Of a DNA stretch of 54,995 nucleotides, positions 26,244 through 35,446 are shown piece after piece. The notes beneath the pieces are model-generated. The model was not told the origin of the DNA. It saw nothing but the letters and a program-made list of their open reading frames with translations, and did not search any database. The stretch lies in assembly GCA_017442865.1 (NCBI GenBank), contig JAFRXK010000005.1, positions 1 through 54,995 on the forward strand, read 5' to 3'. This DNA comes from Lachnospiraceae bacterium (GTDB taxonomy: Bacteria; Bacillota; Clostridia; Lachnospirales; Lachnospiraceae). The position numbers and the translations under genes are program-made. Position 1 is the first letter of the stretch. Each line of letters starts with the position of its first letter.

Positions 26244-28229
26244 ATGCAGAGAATTGGTGTTTTTGTATGTTGGTGCGGAAGCAACATTGCCGCTACTGTT
26301 GATGTCAAGGCGGTAGCCGAGGCAGCAAAAGGACAGCCGGGTGTTGTATTTGCAACGGACTATCAGTATATGTGTTCCGAGAGCGGACAGACCATCCTTA
26401 AGGATGCAATTAAGGAGTATGGTCTTACAGGCGTTGTTATCTGTTCGTGTTCGCCTAGAATGCATGAAGCAACATTTAGAAAAGCCGCAGAAAGCGCCGG
26501 ACTTAACCCTTATATGGTTGAGATTGCAAATATTCGTGAGCAGTGCTCATGGATACATAAGGATATGGAGGTCGCTACTGAAAAGGCGATAATTCTTGCA
26601 AAGGCGGCTATAGCAAAGGTGCAGTTAAATAAGCCGCTCGTTGCAGGAGAGAGCGAGGTTGTAAAGCGAGCTCTTGTAATCGGAGGAGGTATTGCAGGCA
26701 TCCAGACAGCGCTTGATATAGCAGAGGCGGGCTATAAGGTTGATATTGTTGAGAAGCAGCCTACAATCGGCGGCAAGATGGCGCAGCTTGACAAGACATT
26801 CCCGACACTTGACTGTGCGGCGTGTATACTTACGCCTAAGATGGTGGATGTGGCTGCCCATGAAAATGTTACGATTTATTCCTACAGTGAGGTCGTTGAT
26901 GTAAAGGGCTTTGTCGGCAACTTCACAGTCCAGATAAAGAAAAAACCTCGATATATCAATGAAAATCTCTGTACCGGCTGCGGCGCATGTACGGAGAAGT
27001 GTCCTATGAAAAAGCAGCCGAATGAATTTAATATGGGCTTTGACAAGAGGGGCGCAATTTACATTCCGTTTGCCCAGGCAGTGCCGAAGCTTCCTGTCAT
27101 TGATGCAGATGCGTGTCTTATGTTAAAGAACGGCAAGTGCGGACTGTGCTCAAAGATTTGCGAGGCGCATGCAATTGATTACACTCAGAAGGAAGAAATA
27201 ATTGAAGAGAGATATGGTGCAATAGTTGTTGCAACGGGCTTTAACCAGATAAAGCCTACGCAGTTTGAGGAGTATGCTTATAATACTTGTCCTGACGTTG
27301 TTACATCTCTTGAATACGAGAGACTTATGAATGCGGCAGGACCGACAAAGGGACACCTTCAGAGACCTTCAGACGGACAGAGACCAAAGACAATTGTATT
27401 TATACAGTGTGTGGGTTCAAGAGGCGATTCCTGCAGGGAGAAGAGCTACTGCTCAAAGATCTGCTGTATGTACACCGCAAAGCATGCGATGCTTACAAAG
27501 GACCATTACCCTGATACAGACATTCATGTATTTTATATTGATATCAGAACACCGGGAAAGAACTTTGATGAGTTTTACCGAAGGGCTGTTGAGCAGTACG
27601 GCGTTGACTACATTAAGGGCATGGTCGGCAAGGTTTACGAAGAGAACGGCAAGGTAATGGTTCAGGGTTCGGACCTTATTGATAATAAGCAGATTACAAT
27701 AGCTGCCGATATGGTTGTGCTTGCGTCGGCGGTTGAGCCGGACCCGAGTGCAAGAAGCCTCGGAACCATGCTTACGGCAAGCATGGACACAAATGATTTC
27801 TTTACGGAGGCGCATGCAAAGCTTCGTCCTGTAGAGAGTCCGACGGCAGGCGTATTCCTTTCGGGTATGTGTCAGGGACCTAAGGATATTCCTGAGACAG
27901 TATCTCAGGCAGGCGCAGCGGCAGTAAAGGTAATAGGACTTTTGGCAAAGGATAAGCTTAAGAACAATCCGTGTGTTGCTGCCTGCAACCAGTCGGTCTG
28001 CAACGGCTGCTCACAGTGCGCAAATGTATGTCCTTACGGTGCGATTACTTATGTTGAAAAAGAAATCCGCACGCCAGAGGTACGTGAGGTAAGACGTGTT
28101 GCCGAGGTTAATGAGGCGGTATGTCAGGGCTGCGGTGCATGTACGGTTACATGTCCGTCCAGCGCAATGGACCTTAAGGGCTTTACAAACAGACAGATTA
28201 TGGCGGAGGTAGATGCAATATGCAGATAG
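26244..28229 (+). CDS. hdrA: HdrA-like FAD/iron-sulfur subunit, electron-bifurcation candidate
   Basis: 661 residues. The N-terminal cysteine-containing domain (VFVCWCGSN, VVICSCSPRMHE, REQCSWIHK) characteristic of HdrA is followed by an FAD-binding Rossmann motif VIGGGIAGIQTALDIA (near 143-158), PTIGGKMAQLDKTFPTLDCAACILTPKM, an inserted ferredoxin (CTGCGACTEKCP, and CGLCSKICE) and a C-terminal two-cluster ferredoxin (CNGCSQCANVCP, CQGCGACTVTCP). In characterised Hdr complexes the HdrA flavin splits electron pairs between a high- and a low-potential acceptor. The N-terminal domain and all ferredoxin cysteines are retained, so this may be a bifurcating version, though that is an inference. Confidence 0.93.
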   Translation: MQRIGVFVCWCGSNIAATVDVKAVAEAAKGQPGVVFATDYQYMCSESGQTILKDAIKEYGLTGVVICSCSPRMHEATFRKAAESAGLNPYMVEIANIREQCSWIHKDMEVATEKAIILAKAAIAKVQLNKPLVAGESEVVKRALVIGGGIAGIQTALDIAEAGYKVDIVEKQPTIGGKMAQLDKTFPTLDCAACILTPKMVDVAAHENVTIYSYSEVVDVKGFVGNFTVQIKKKPRYINENLCTGCGACTEKCPMKKQPNEFNMGFDKRGAIYIPFAQAVPKLPVIDADACLMLKNGKCGLCSKICEAHAIDYTQKEEIIEERYGAIVVATGFNQIKPTQFEEYAYNTCPDVVTSLEYERLMNAAGPTKGHLQRPSDGQRPKTIVFIQCVGSRGDSCREKSYCSKICCMYTAKHAMLTKDHYPDTDIHVFYIDIRTPGKNFDEFYRRAVEQYGVDYIKGMVGKVYEENGKVMVQGSDLIDNKQITIAADMVVLASAVEPDPSARSLGTMLTASMDTNDFFTEAHAKLRPVESPTAGVFLSGMCQGPKDIPETVSQAGAAAVKVIGLLAKDKLKNNPCVAACNQSVCNGCSQCANVCPYGAITYVEKEIRTPEVREVRRVAEVNEAVCQGCGACTVTCPSSAMDLKGFTNRQIMAEVDAICR

Positions 28230-28669
28230 AAGAGAATAAAAATGAAGAATTTAAGCCTTGCATAGTTGCATTCTGCTGCAACTGGTGCAGCTACGCAGGA
28301 GCTGACCTTGCAGGCTCAAGCAGACTTACATATCCTGCTGACGTAAAGATTATCAGAGTGCCATGCTCATGCAGAGTTAATCCGCTGTTTATATTGAGGG
28401 CGTTTCAGAGAGGTGCAGACGGAGTCATAATCTGCGGCTGCCATCCGGGAGACTGCCATTATACAACAGGAAATTACTATGCGAGAAGAAGAATGACTCT
28501 GCTGTTTGGAATGCTTGATTATCTTGGAATCGAGAGAGAGAGAACCAGAGTAGAGTGGGTTTCCGCCGCTGAGGGCGCAAAATTCGCCGCAACAATGAGC
28601 GATTTTATTGACACAGTGACGAAGCTTGGCAGAAACAGAAAGTTGAGGGACCTAAGATGCAAAGAGTAA
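28220..28669 (+). CDS. MvhD/FlxD-like iron-sulfur adaptor subunit
   Basis: 149-residue member of the methyl-viologen-reducing hydrogenase delta family. Cysteine motifs FCCNWCSYAGAD (near 14-25), RVPCSCRV and GCHPGDCHY match. It carries electrons from an input module to HdrA; here no hydrogenase genes are present and the neighbours are Flx-type, so NADH is the likely donor. Overlaps both hdrA and the next gene by about 10 bases, as in a translationally coupled operon. Confidence 0.9.
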   Translation: MQIEENKNEEFKPCIVAFCCNWCSYAGADLAGSSRLTYPADVKIIRVPCSCRVNPLFILRAFQRGADGVIICGCHPGDCHYTTGNYYARRRMTLLFGMLDYLGIERERTRVEWVSAAEGAKFAATMSDFIDTVTKLGRNRKLRDLRCKE

Positions 28670-29622
28670 TTGATAAGGTGAAGGAATTACTTGCTAACGG
28701 CGTGGCTGACAGAGTGCTTGCATGGAAGGTCGGAGAATTTCCGTACGACCGTATTCCGGGAGTGTTTAAGGATGATTTGGACGGACTTTGCTATGACAGT
28801 TTTTCAGCCTGCAATTTAAGCAAGTATCTTATAAATGAGACAAAGAAGGACGGCAGGGTTCTGGTGCTTATGAAGCCTTGCGACAGCTATGGTGTCAATC
28901 TGCTTATTAAAGAGCACAGAATAGATCGTGAAAAAATATATATTCTCGCAGTACCATGTAACTGCAAGGTTGATATTGAAAAGATAAAAGACAGCGGCAT
29001 CAAGGGTATTATAGATATTGCCGAAGAGGGCGATGTGCTTAAGATAAATACCGTTTACGGACAAAAGGAGCTTGACAGAAGGCAGGTGCTTTGCGACAAG
29101 TGCCTTAGCTGTCAGGGAAAGAAGCACGTAATCTATGATGAGATTATAGAGGATGACGAGCAGCAAAACATTGAAAAGACCGACAGGATGGAAGCGGTAG
29201 AGGAGCTTGAGGCGATGAGCCCTGAGGAGAGATTTGCCTTCTGGAGAAGCGAGCTTTCAAAATGCATCCGCTGCAACGCCTGCAGAAATGTCTGCCCGGC
29301 ATGCTCTTGCAACAAGTGCATATTTGACAATACAGACACCGGTGTGGCAGCAAAATCAAATGCAGATTCATTTGAGGAGAACATGTTCCACATTATCCGT
29401 GCGTTCCATGTAGCCGGCAGATGTACAGACTGCGGAGAGTGCAGCAGGGTATGTCCTCAGAACATACCGCTTCATCTGCTTAACCGCAAGTTTATAAAGG
29501 AAATCAATGAATTATACGGTGAGTTCCAGGCCGGTGAGGATGCTGTGACAACAGGACCGCTGACATTCTTCACAATGGAGGATGCAGAGCCGGACGTAGT
29601 ATATAAGAAAGGCAGGGATTAA
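28657..29622 (+). CDS. FlxC-like iron-sulfur protein
   Basis: 321 residues. The N-terminal half resembles F420-hydrogenase/formate dehydrogenase beta-like proteins (KPCDSYGVNLLIKEHRID, VPCNCKVD, LCDKCLSCQGKK). The C-terminal half has two 4Fe-4S motifs CIRCNACRNVCP and CTDCGECSRVCP plus CSCNKC. Together with the next two genes it matches the Flx type of NADH-oxidising modules known beside HdrABC in Desulfovibrio. Subunit letter is by analogy only. Confidence 0.78.
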   Translation: MQRVIDKVKELLANGVADRVLAWKVGEFPYDRIPGVFKDDLDGLCYDSFSACNLSKYLINETKKDGRVLVLMKPCDSYGVNLLIKEHRIDREKIYILAVPCNCKVDIEKIKDSGIKGIIDIAEEGDVLKINTVYGQKELDRRQVLCDKCLSCQGKKHVIYDEIIEDDEQQNIEKTDRMEAVEELEAMSPEERFAFWRSELSKCIRCNACRNVCPACSCNKCIFDNTDTGVAAKSNADSFEENMFHIIRAFHVAGRCTDCGECSRVCPQNIPLHLLNRKFIKEINELYGEFQAGEDAVTTGPLTFFTMEDAEPDVVYKKGRD

Positions 29623-29624
29623 TT

Positions 29625-30650
29625 ATGTTAAGATTATCGGCTGATAAATTAGACAAATTGTTTTCTGCCATTTCAGATGCAAAAGAATTATATCTGCCTG
29701 TAGAGGAAAACGGCAGCAGTAAATTTGATAAATGGTCAGAAGAAACACAGGTGAATTTGAACAGACTTAATACCGTTAAGTCTCCAAAGGATCTTTTCTT
29801 CCCGCAAAGCGAAGACCTTATGCGCTTTAAGAAGGAGGGAAAGAAGATAACAGTTGATACGCCGGATGAAAACTGTAAAGAGTTTGTTGTGTTTGGAGTG
29901 CGTGCCTGTGATGTAAAGAGCATCGAGGTGCTTGACAGGGTGTTTTTAAGCGAACCTGTAGATACATATTATGAGTCAAAGCGCAAGGCGGCAACGATAG
30001 TTTCGCTTGCCTGCAGTGAGCCTGAGGAATCCTGCTTCTGTAATATTTTCGGCATAGATGCAACAGAGCCTGCGGCAGACGTAAGCACATGGCTTGCAGA
30101 CGATTATCTTTACTGGGAGGCAAAGACCGAAAAGGGAGAGGCACTCACGGAAAGTATAAAATCAGTTTTTGAGCAGGCAGAGGATACATCGGCAGTCGAT
30201 GCACAGAAGGAAAATGTTAAAGCAATTATTGAAAAGCTTCCGCTTTCAGGGTTAAATCTCGATTACTTTAAGAATAACGATATGATGGATATATTTAACT
30301 CGGAAAAGTGGGACGAGCTTTATGAGGCTTGTCTTGGCTGCGGTACGTGTACATTTGTCTGCCCGACATGCCAGTGCTATGATATCCGTGATTACGACAC
30401 CGGACACGGAATTGTCAGATACAGATGCTGGGATTCATGTATGTATTCAGACTTCACGCTTATGGCAGGCGGACAGCCGCGTACCACACAGAAGGAGCGA
30501 TTCAGGCAGAGATTTATGCACAAGCTTGTGTATTTCCCGATGAATAATGACGGAGAATTTTCATGTGTAGGCTGCGGCAGATGCGTAAACAAGTGTCCTG
30601 TACGCCTTAATATAGCAAAAGTGATAAGAGCATTAGGAGGGGAAGTATGA
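29625..30650 (+). CDS. FlxB / AsrA-like 4Fe-4S dicluster subunit
   Basis: 341 residues with the AsrA/hydrogenase-beta pattern: FGVRACDVKSIEVLDRVF near 88-105 and two C-terminal cluster motifs CLGCGTCTFVCPTCQC (near 228-243) and CVGCGRCVNKCP (near 309-320). It carries electrons between the flavoprotein coded next and the Hdr part. Starts 2 bases after the preceding stop and overlaps the next gene by 4 bases (ATGA). Confidence 0.85.
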   Translation: MLRLSADKLDKLFSAISDAKELYLPVEENGSSKFDKWSEETQVNLNRLNTVKSPKDLFFPQSEDLMRFKKEGKKITVDTPDENCKEFVVFGVRACDVKSIEVLDRVFLSEPVDTYYESKRKAATIVSLACSEPEESCFCNIFGIDATEPAADVSTWLADDYLYWEAKTEKGEALTESIKSVFEQAEDTSAVDAQKENVKAIIEKLPLSGLNLDYFKNNDMMDIFNSEKWDELYEACLGCGTCTFVCPTCQCYDIRDYDTGHGIVRYRCWDSCMYSDFTLMAGGQPRTTQKERFRQRFMHKLVYFPMNNDGEFSCVGCGRCVNKCPVRLNIAKVIRALGGEV

Positions 30651-31477
30651 GCAGAAATGATATGTTAATACCTAAGGTTGCGGTGATTACCGGGATAACA
30701 ACACAGACTCCTGATGTCAAGACCTATAAGGTGAATGCGCCGGAGGGCGGAAAACCGTTTGAGCATATGCCGGGACAGTGCGCAATGCTGTCGATACCGG
30801 GCATAAGCGAGGCGATGATATCAATAACATCCTCTCCGACAAATAAAGAATATATGGAGTTTTCAATCAAGCGCTGCGGCTGTCTGACAGAAGCAATACA
30901 TGCGCTTGAGGAGGGAGACGAGATAACCGTAAGAGGTCCGCTGGGTAATCATTTCCCGGTGGAGTCAGAGCTTAAGGGCAAGGACCTTGTGTTTATCGCA
31001 GGAGGTATCGGTCTTGCGCCGCTTCGCTCAGTGATTAATTACTGCCTCGATAACCGTGATGATTACGGGGAGATAGACATTGTTTACGGTTCAAGGACAA
31101 AGCAGGACCTTGTAGGCTTTGAAGAGATACAGAATGTCTGGGCGAAGGCGCCGAATGTAAATGTGTATCTTACGATTGACAATCCTCAGGAGGACTGGGA
31201 TGGTCATGTAGGCTTTGTGCCAAACTATGTAAAGGAACTGAATCTTTCGGTTGATAAGACAGTGCTTATGTGCGGTCCGCCTATCATGATTAAGTTTACG
31301 CTCCAGGGACTTATAGAGCTTGGCTTTACAAAGGAGCAGATTTATACGACAATGGAGCTTCGCATGAAGTGCGGAATCGGCAAATGCGGACGCTGCAACA
31401 TCGGTTCAAAATATGTCTGCAAGGATGGTCCGGTATTCAGGTTTGACGAGCTGGACGAGCTTCCGGATGAGTATTAA
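30647..31477 (+). CDS. FlxA / AsrB-like NAD(P)H-binding flavoprotein
   Basis: 276-residue ferredoxin-NADP reductase fold protein. FAD-binding segment near ISITSSPTN, nicotinamide-binding IAGGIGLAPLRS (near 111-122), MCGPPIM, and a C-terminal 2Fe-2S motif CGIGKCGRCNIGSKYVC. It is the probable entry point for electrons from NADH or NADPH. Similar proteins serve as DHODH electron-transfer subunit, AsrB or hydrogenase gamma; the neighbourhood decides for the Flx role. Confidence 0.87.
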   Translation: MSRNDMLIPKVAVITGITTQTPDVKTYKVNAPEGGKPFEHMPGQCAMLSIPGISEAMISITSSPTNKEYMEFSIKRCGCLTEAIHALEEGDEITVRGPLGNHFPVESELKGKDLVFIAGGIGLAPLRSVINYCLDNRDDYGEIDIVYGSRTKQDLVGFEEIQNVWAKAPNVNVYLTIDNPQEDWDGHVGFVPNYVKELNLSVDKTVLMCGPPIMIKFTLQGLIELGFTKEQIYTTMELRMKCGIGKCGRCNIGSKYVCKDGPVFRFDELDELPDEY

Positions 31478-31488
31478 GGAGAGACGTT

Positions 31489-32163
31489 ATGGAAGAAATG
31501 GTTAATGTATATTTATATGGAAAACAGTACACGGTGCCGGCAAGTCTTACGATAATGGAGGCGTTTGAGTATTCAGGCTACCAGCTTGTAAGAGGCTGCG
31601 GCTGCCGCAATGGTTTCTGCGGCGCCTGCGCAACAATTTACAGAATCAAAGGAGAGAATGCACTTCACGGCTGCCTCGCCTGCAGCACAAAGGTTGAGGA
31701 CAATATGTATGTTGCGTCAATTCCTTTCTTCCCGCTTGAGAAGAAGATATACAATATTGAGGAGATAAAGCCTACTCAGGAAATCATGATGCAGCTTTAT
31801 CCTGAAATATATAAATGCATCGGCTGCAATGCCTGTACAAAGGCATGTTCACAGGACCTTGAGGTTATGCAGTACATTGCATACGCACAGCGCGGTGAGT
31901 ATGAGAAATGCGCCGAGGCGTCATTTGACTGCGTAATGTGCGGAATCTGTTCGTCACGCTGCCCTGCAGGAATTTCACATCCGCAGGTTGCACTTTTAGC
32001 AAGACGACTTACAGGCAAGTATATTAAGCCGGAGGCAAAGCATCTTACACAGAGAGTTGAGGATATTGCCGAAGGAAAGTTTGACGAGGCTGTTGCAGAC
32101 ATTATGTCAAAGTCCGTTGACGAGCTTAAAGAGATGTATAATAACAGAGATATTGAGAAGTAA
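31489..32163 (+). CDS. Fumarate reductase iron-sulfur subunit, TfrB/SdhB N-terminal-like
   Basis: 224 residues. N-terminal 2Fe-2S ferredoxin domain (CGCRNGFCGACATIY ... HGCLAC, near 39-72) and two later clusters CIGCNACTKACS and CVMCGICSSRCP. This is the layout of the front half of methanogen thiol:fumarate reductase subunit B; the HdrB-like back half of that protein is here a separate gene at the start of the operon. AAGGAGAGA site before the ATG. Ends 11 bases before the flavoprotein gene. Confidence 0.85.
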   Translation: MEEMVNVYLYGKQYTVPASLTIMEAFEYSGYQLVRGCGCRNGFCGACATIYRIKGENALHGCLACSTKVEDNMYVASIPFFPLEKKIYNIEEIKPTQEIMMQLYPEIYKCIGCNACTKACSQDLEVMQYIAYAQRGEYEKCAEASFDCVMCGICSSRCPAGISHPQVALLARRLTGKYIKPEAKHLTQRVEDIAEGKFDEAVADIMSKSVDELKEMYNNRDIEK

Positions 32164-32174
32164 GGAGGCTTACC

Positions 32175-33782
32175 ATGAGTACACCATATACAGATGAAAT
32201 GATGGAATCCGTGAAAAAGGTAGAGGCAACCAGAGCTTCACGTATCGGTGCCGAGCTTCGCAGAATGACGGCGCAGGAGAAGGATGAGCTTCTTGAAGCA
32301 TTCCATCCGGATTACAATTATGACAGCTTTGAGACAATTACTGTAGGTCCGAATAAGGGAGAGAAGGCTCCAAAAGAGTTGGTAAATCTTCTTCAGGCAG
32401 ACAGCAGAATAAAGAATTTAAATATTGATTTATCAAATCCGAAGTATGACGTGGACGTGCTGGTTATCGGCGGCGGCGGTGCAGGCTCATCAGCGGCAAT
32501 CGAGGCCAATGAGGGCGGGGCAGATGTTATGATAGTAACAAAGCTTCGTATCGGCGACGCAAATACGATGATGGCAGAGGGCGGCATTCAGGCAGCCGAC
32601 AAGGAGAATGACTCGCCGAGACAGCATTACCTTGATGTAATGGGCGGAGGACATTTTGCAAATGTGCCTGAGCTTGTAAAGAAGCTTGTTACTGAAGGAC
32701 CTGCAGCAGTAAACTGGCTGGATAAGCTGGGCGTGCTTTTTGACAAGGACGAGAATGGCAACATGATTACCACTCACGGCGGCGGTACATCAAGAAAGAG
32801 AATGCATGCGGCAGCAGATTATTCAGGTGCGGAAATCATGAGAGTGCTTCGTGACGAGGTGTTCAACAGAGGCATTCCGGTTGTGGATTTTACCGCAGCA
32901 ATAGAGCTTATAAAGGACAGTGAAGGCAAGGCGGCAGGCGCAGTTCTTAAGAATATGGAGACAGGCGAGATTATGGTGGCAAGAGCAAAGACCGTCATCA
33001 TTGCGACGGGCGGAGCAGGACGTCTTCATTATCAGGGCTTCCCGACATCAAACCACTATGGTGCGACGGCGGACGGACTTGTACTTGCATACCGCGCAGG
33101 CGCAAGACTTCTCTACCAGGATACATTACAGTACCACCCGACAGGAGTTGCCTTCCCTGCACAGATTTACGGTGCACTTGTTACAGAGAAGGTTCGTTCA
33201 ATGGGTGCACAGTTCTGTAATAAGGACGGTATCGCATTTATGAATCCTTTGGAGACAAGAGACGTTGCAGCATCAGGCGTTATCCGTGAATGCAAGGAAA
33301 GAGGCAACGGCGTTAAGACTCCTTTAGGAGAGGGCATCTGGCTTGATTCTCCTATGATTGATATGATTCATGGCGAGGGCACACTTGAAAAGAGACTTCC
33401 GGGCATGCTGCGCATGTTCTTAAGATACGGAATCGATATGAGAAAGGTTCCGATTGTGATTTATCCGACGCTTCACTACCAGAACGGCGGCATCAGAATT
33501 ACACAGGACGGTATGTCTGACATTGAAAATCTGTACGTTGCAGGAGAGGCAGTCGGCGGAATCCACGGACGAAACCGTCTTATGGGCAACTCGCTGCTCG
33601 ATATCATAGTATTTGGAAGAAATGCAGGACAGCAGGCTTCAAAGAAGTGTAAGGAGGTAACACTTGGTGAGCTTACACTAAGCCATGTTGACGCATTTGC
33701 AAAGGAATGTGCTGATGCGGGCATTGAAAGCAGCCTGGTATCACCGCAGATACTTCCGGACTACAGACGCAAGGATATGTAA
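32175..33782 (+). CDS. Fumarate reductase flavoprotein subunit, soluble TfrA-like
   Basis: 535 residues. FAD-binding VLVIGGGGAGSSAAIEA (near 93-109), and active-site motifs QYHPTG, RDVAAS and LHYQNGGIRI, with the catalytic Arg and His residues of the succinate dehydrogenase/fumarate reductase family. At the position where membrane FrdA binds FAD covalently through His, this protein has Asn (DANTMMAEGG), so the flavin is likely non-covalent. No membrane anchor genes follow, so the enzyme is predicted cytosolic, reducing fumarate to succinate. L-aspartate oxidase is a homologous alternative but the partner subunit and operon argue against it. Confidence 0.87.
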   Translation: MSTPYTDEMMESVKKVEATRASRIGAELRRMTAQEKDELLEAFHPDYNYDSFETITVGPNKGEKAPKELVNLLQADSRIKNLNIDLSNPKYDVDVLVIGGGGAGSSAAIEANEGGADVMIVTKLRIGDANTMMAEGGIQAADKENDSPRQHYLDVMGGGHFANVPELVKKLVTEGPAAVNWLDKLGVLFDKDENGNMITTHGGGTSRKRMHAAADYSGAEIMRVLRDEVFNRGIPVVDFTAAIELIKDSEGKAAGAVLKNMETGEIMVARAKTVIIATGGAGRLHYQGFPTSNHYGATADGLVLAYRAGARLLYQDTLQYHPTGVAFPAQIYGALVTEKVRSMGAQFCNKDGIAFMNPLETRDVAASGVIRECKERGNGVKTPLGEGIWLDSPMIDMIHGEGTLEKRLPGMLRMFLRYGIDMRKVPIVIYPTLHYQNGGIRITQDGMSDIENLYVAGEAVGGIHGRNRLMGNSLLDIIVFGRNAGQQASKKCKEVTLGELTLSHVDAFAKECADAGIESSLVSPQILPDYRRKDM

Positions 33783-33800
33783 ATATAATTATAAATGAAG

Positions 33801-33842
33801 GCCGCCGGAGGAGATGAAAATGTTTTTCATCATGCCGGCGGC
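33801..33842 (+). terminator. Long hairpin after the fumarate reductase operon
   Basis: Arms GCCGCCGG / CCGGCGGC, continued by ATGAAAA / TTTTCAT around a short loop, 18 bases past the stop. Strong stem but no downstream T run, so it may terminate poorly or stabilise the mRNA. Confidence 0.7.
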
Positions 33843-33954
33843 AGTATAATGAGCATGATAATGATATTATTTATGCAGGCATGAAAAGTATGACCTTTTG
33901 ACCATGGTATCATAACATAAGAGTTTTTAAATTTACTATAAGGAGTAGACAGTA

Positions 33955-35169
33955 ATGGAATATTTAAGCAGTGTTATGTCAGCGATGCTGACTACCGTCT
34001 TTTTTGTTTTTGCAATAGCAGCCCTCGGTTATCTTATTGGTGGAATAAAGATTAAGGGAATATCGCTTGGAACGGCAGGCGTGCTTTTGGTAGCACTTGT
34101 ATTTGGTATAGTTGCATACTACCATCCATTTATTACAGTCGGTTCAAAGGACATAGTGCTATATATGGCGAACAGCACAGAAAAGCTCACAGCAAACAAA
34201 TCGCTTTTTTCGATGGTTTCAAGCATAGGAACAGCCTTATTTGTTACAGCGGTAGGACTTATTGCAGGTCCGAAATTCTTCAGAAATTTCAACAAAAAGA
34301 GTATTTCATACATCTGGCTTGGAATTATAATTATTGCGATAGGTGCACTTATTACTCTGGGTATAATTAAGCTTGCCGGAATAGATTCCTCACTTGCGGT
34401 AGGTCTTATGACCGGAGCTCTTACAAGCACGCCGGGACTTTCGGCTGCAAAAGAGGTTGCTACAGACACAGACAGCGTTACGGCAGGCTACGGCATAGCA
34501 TATCTTTTCGGAGTGCTTGGCGTTGTATTCGCGGTGCAGCTTATTCCTAAGCTTACAAAGGTAAATATCGAAGAAGAAAGAAAGAGCTTCATTGCCGCAA
34601 ACGCAGTAGAAATTAAGCCGATAAAGCGTAAATTGTTCAGGGTTGACCCTATGGATTTCTTCCCATTCATATTTACAATCGTAATCGGCATGATAATCGG
34701 CTCGTTTAAAATACCGGGAATTAATTTTTCGCTGGGTTCATCAGGCGGAACTCTTATAGCCGGACTTGTAATCGGTCATTTCGGTCATATCGGACCGATT
34801 GACTGCAGGATAGGCAAGGACACACTTAATTTCGTAAGGGAGCTTGGACTTATGCTTTTCTTAGTCGGTGCAGGCGTACCGGGCGGAGCAAATTTCGTTT
34901 CGCATGTATCGGTATCATTATTCATTTATGGAGCACTGATTACATTAGTTCCTATGTTAATCGGATACTTTATTGCCAGATATGTATTCAAGCTCAGCAT
35001 ATTTAATAACCTTGGAGCAATCACGGGCGGCATGACAAGCACGCCGGCTCTGGGCTGCCTTATCGGAGTAACAGGCACTGACGAGGTAACATTTGCATAT
35101 GCCGCAACTTATCCGATAGCGCTTGTTATGGTGGTAATTGTGAGCAAGATACTGGTGATGTTAGCGTAG
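33955..35169 (+). CDS. AspT/YidE-type transporter, possible succinate exporter
   Basis: 404 residues, about 10-12 membrane spans, with two internally repeated halves each carrying a conserved motif: MTGALTSTPGLSAAKEV (near 150-166) and ITGGMTSTPALGCLIGV (near 359-375). These belong to the aspartate:alanine exchanger family. Corynebacterium SucE1, a succinate exporter, is in the same family. The position directly after a fumarate reductase operon suggests dicarboxylate or succinate traffic; the substrate is inferred only. AAGGAG site before the ATG. Followed by a terminator. Confidence 0.8.
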   Translation: MEYLSSVMSAMLTTVFFVFAIAALGYLIGGIKIKGISLGTAGVLLVALVFGIVAYYHPFITVGSKDIVLYMANSTEKLTANKSLFSMVSSIGTALFVTAVGLIAGPKFFRNFNKKSISYIWLGIIIIAIGALITLGIIKLAGIDSSLAVGLMTGALTSTPGLSAAKEVATDTDSVTAGYGIAYLFGVLGVVFAVQLIPKLTKVNIEEERKSFIAANAVEIKPIKRKLFRVDPMDFFPFIFTIVIGMIIGSFKIPGINFSLGSSGGTLIAGLVIGHFGHIGPIDCRIGKDTLNFVRELGLMLFLVGAGVPGGANFVSHVSVSLFIYGALITLVPMLIGYFIARYVFKLSIFNNLGAITGGMTSTPALGCLIGVTGTDEVTFAYAATYPIALVMVVIVSKILVMLA

Positions 35170-35232
35170 GGGAAATGATTGTTACAGAGAAATGAAAATA
35201 ACATAGAATTGCAATAAATGATATATAAGCTG

Positions 35233-35266
35233 GAGGTCGGTCAAATGTTGGCTGGCCTCTTTGTTT
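35233..35266 (+). terminator. Terminator after the AspT-type transporter
   Basis: 12-bp stem GAGGTCGGTCAA / TTGGCTGGCCTC (several G-U pairs) with a tiny loop, followed by TTTGTTT. Confidence 0.82.
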
Positions 35267-35271
35267 CATTT

Positions 35272-35320
35272 CCGTGAGCAATGAGACAAGCGGACGAGCT
35301 GGCTGCGGAGTATTTGACTA
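35272..35320 (+). repeat. Internally deleted copy of the dispersed repeat
   Basis: Begins GTGAGCAATGAGACAAGCGG and ends GGCTGCGGAGTATTTGACT, matching both ends of the 9889-10080 element but missing about 140 internal bases. Confidence 0.7.
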
Positions 35321-35446
35321 CTCTAAATAATATACAAAAATAAGCAAAAAGATACTGGACATAAATATCGCAAAATGTTACAATGTAAATGATTTGGGGT
35401 TAAATGGTCTAATATAATATGTTACAGGTGTTTAGAGGGTAAAAGT

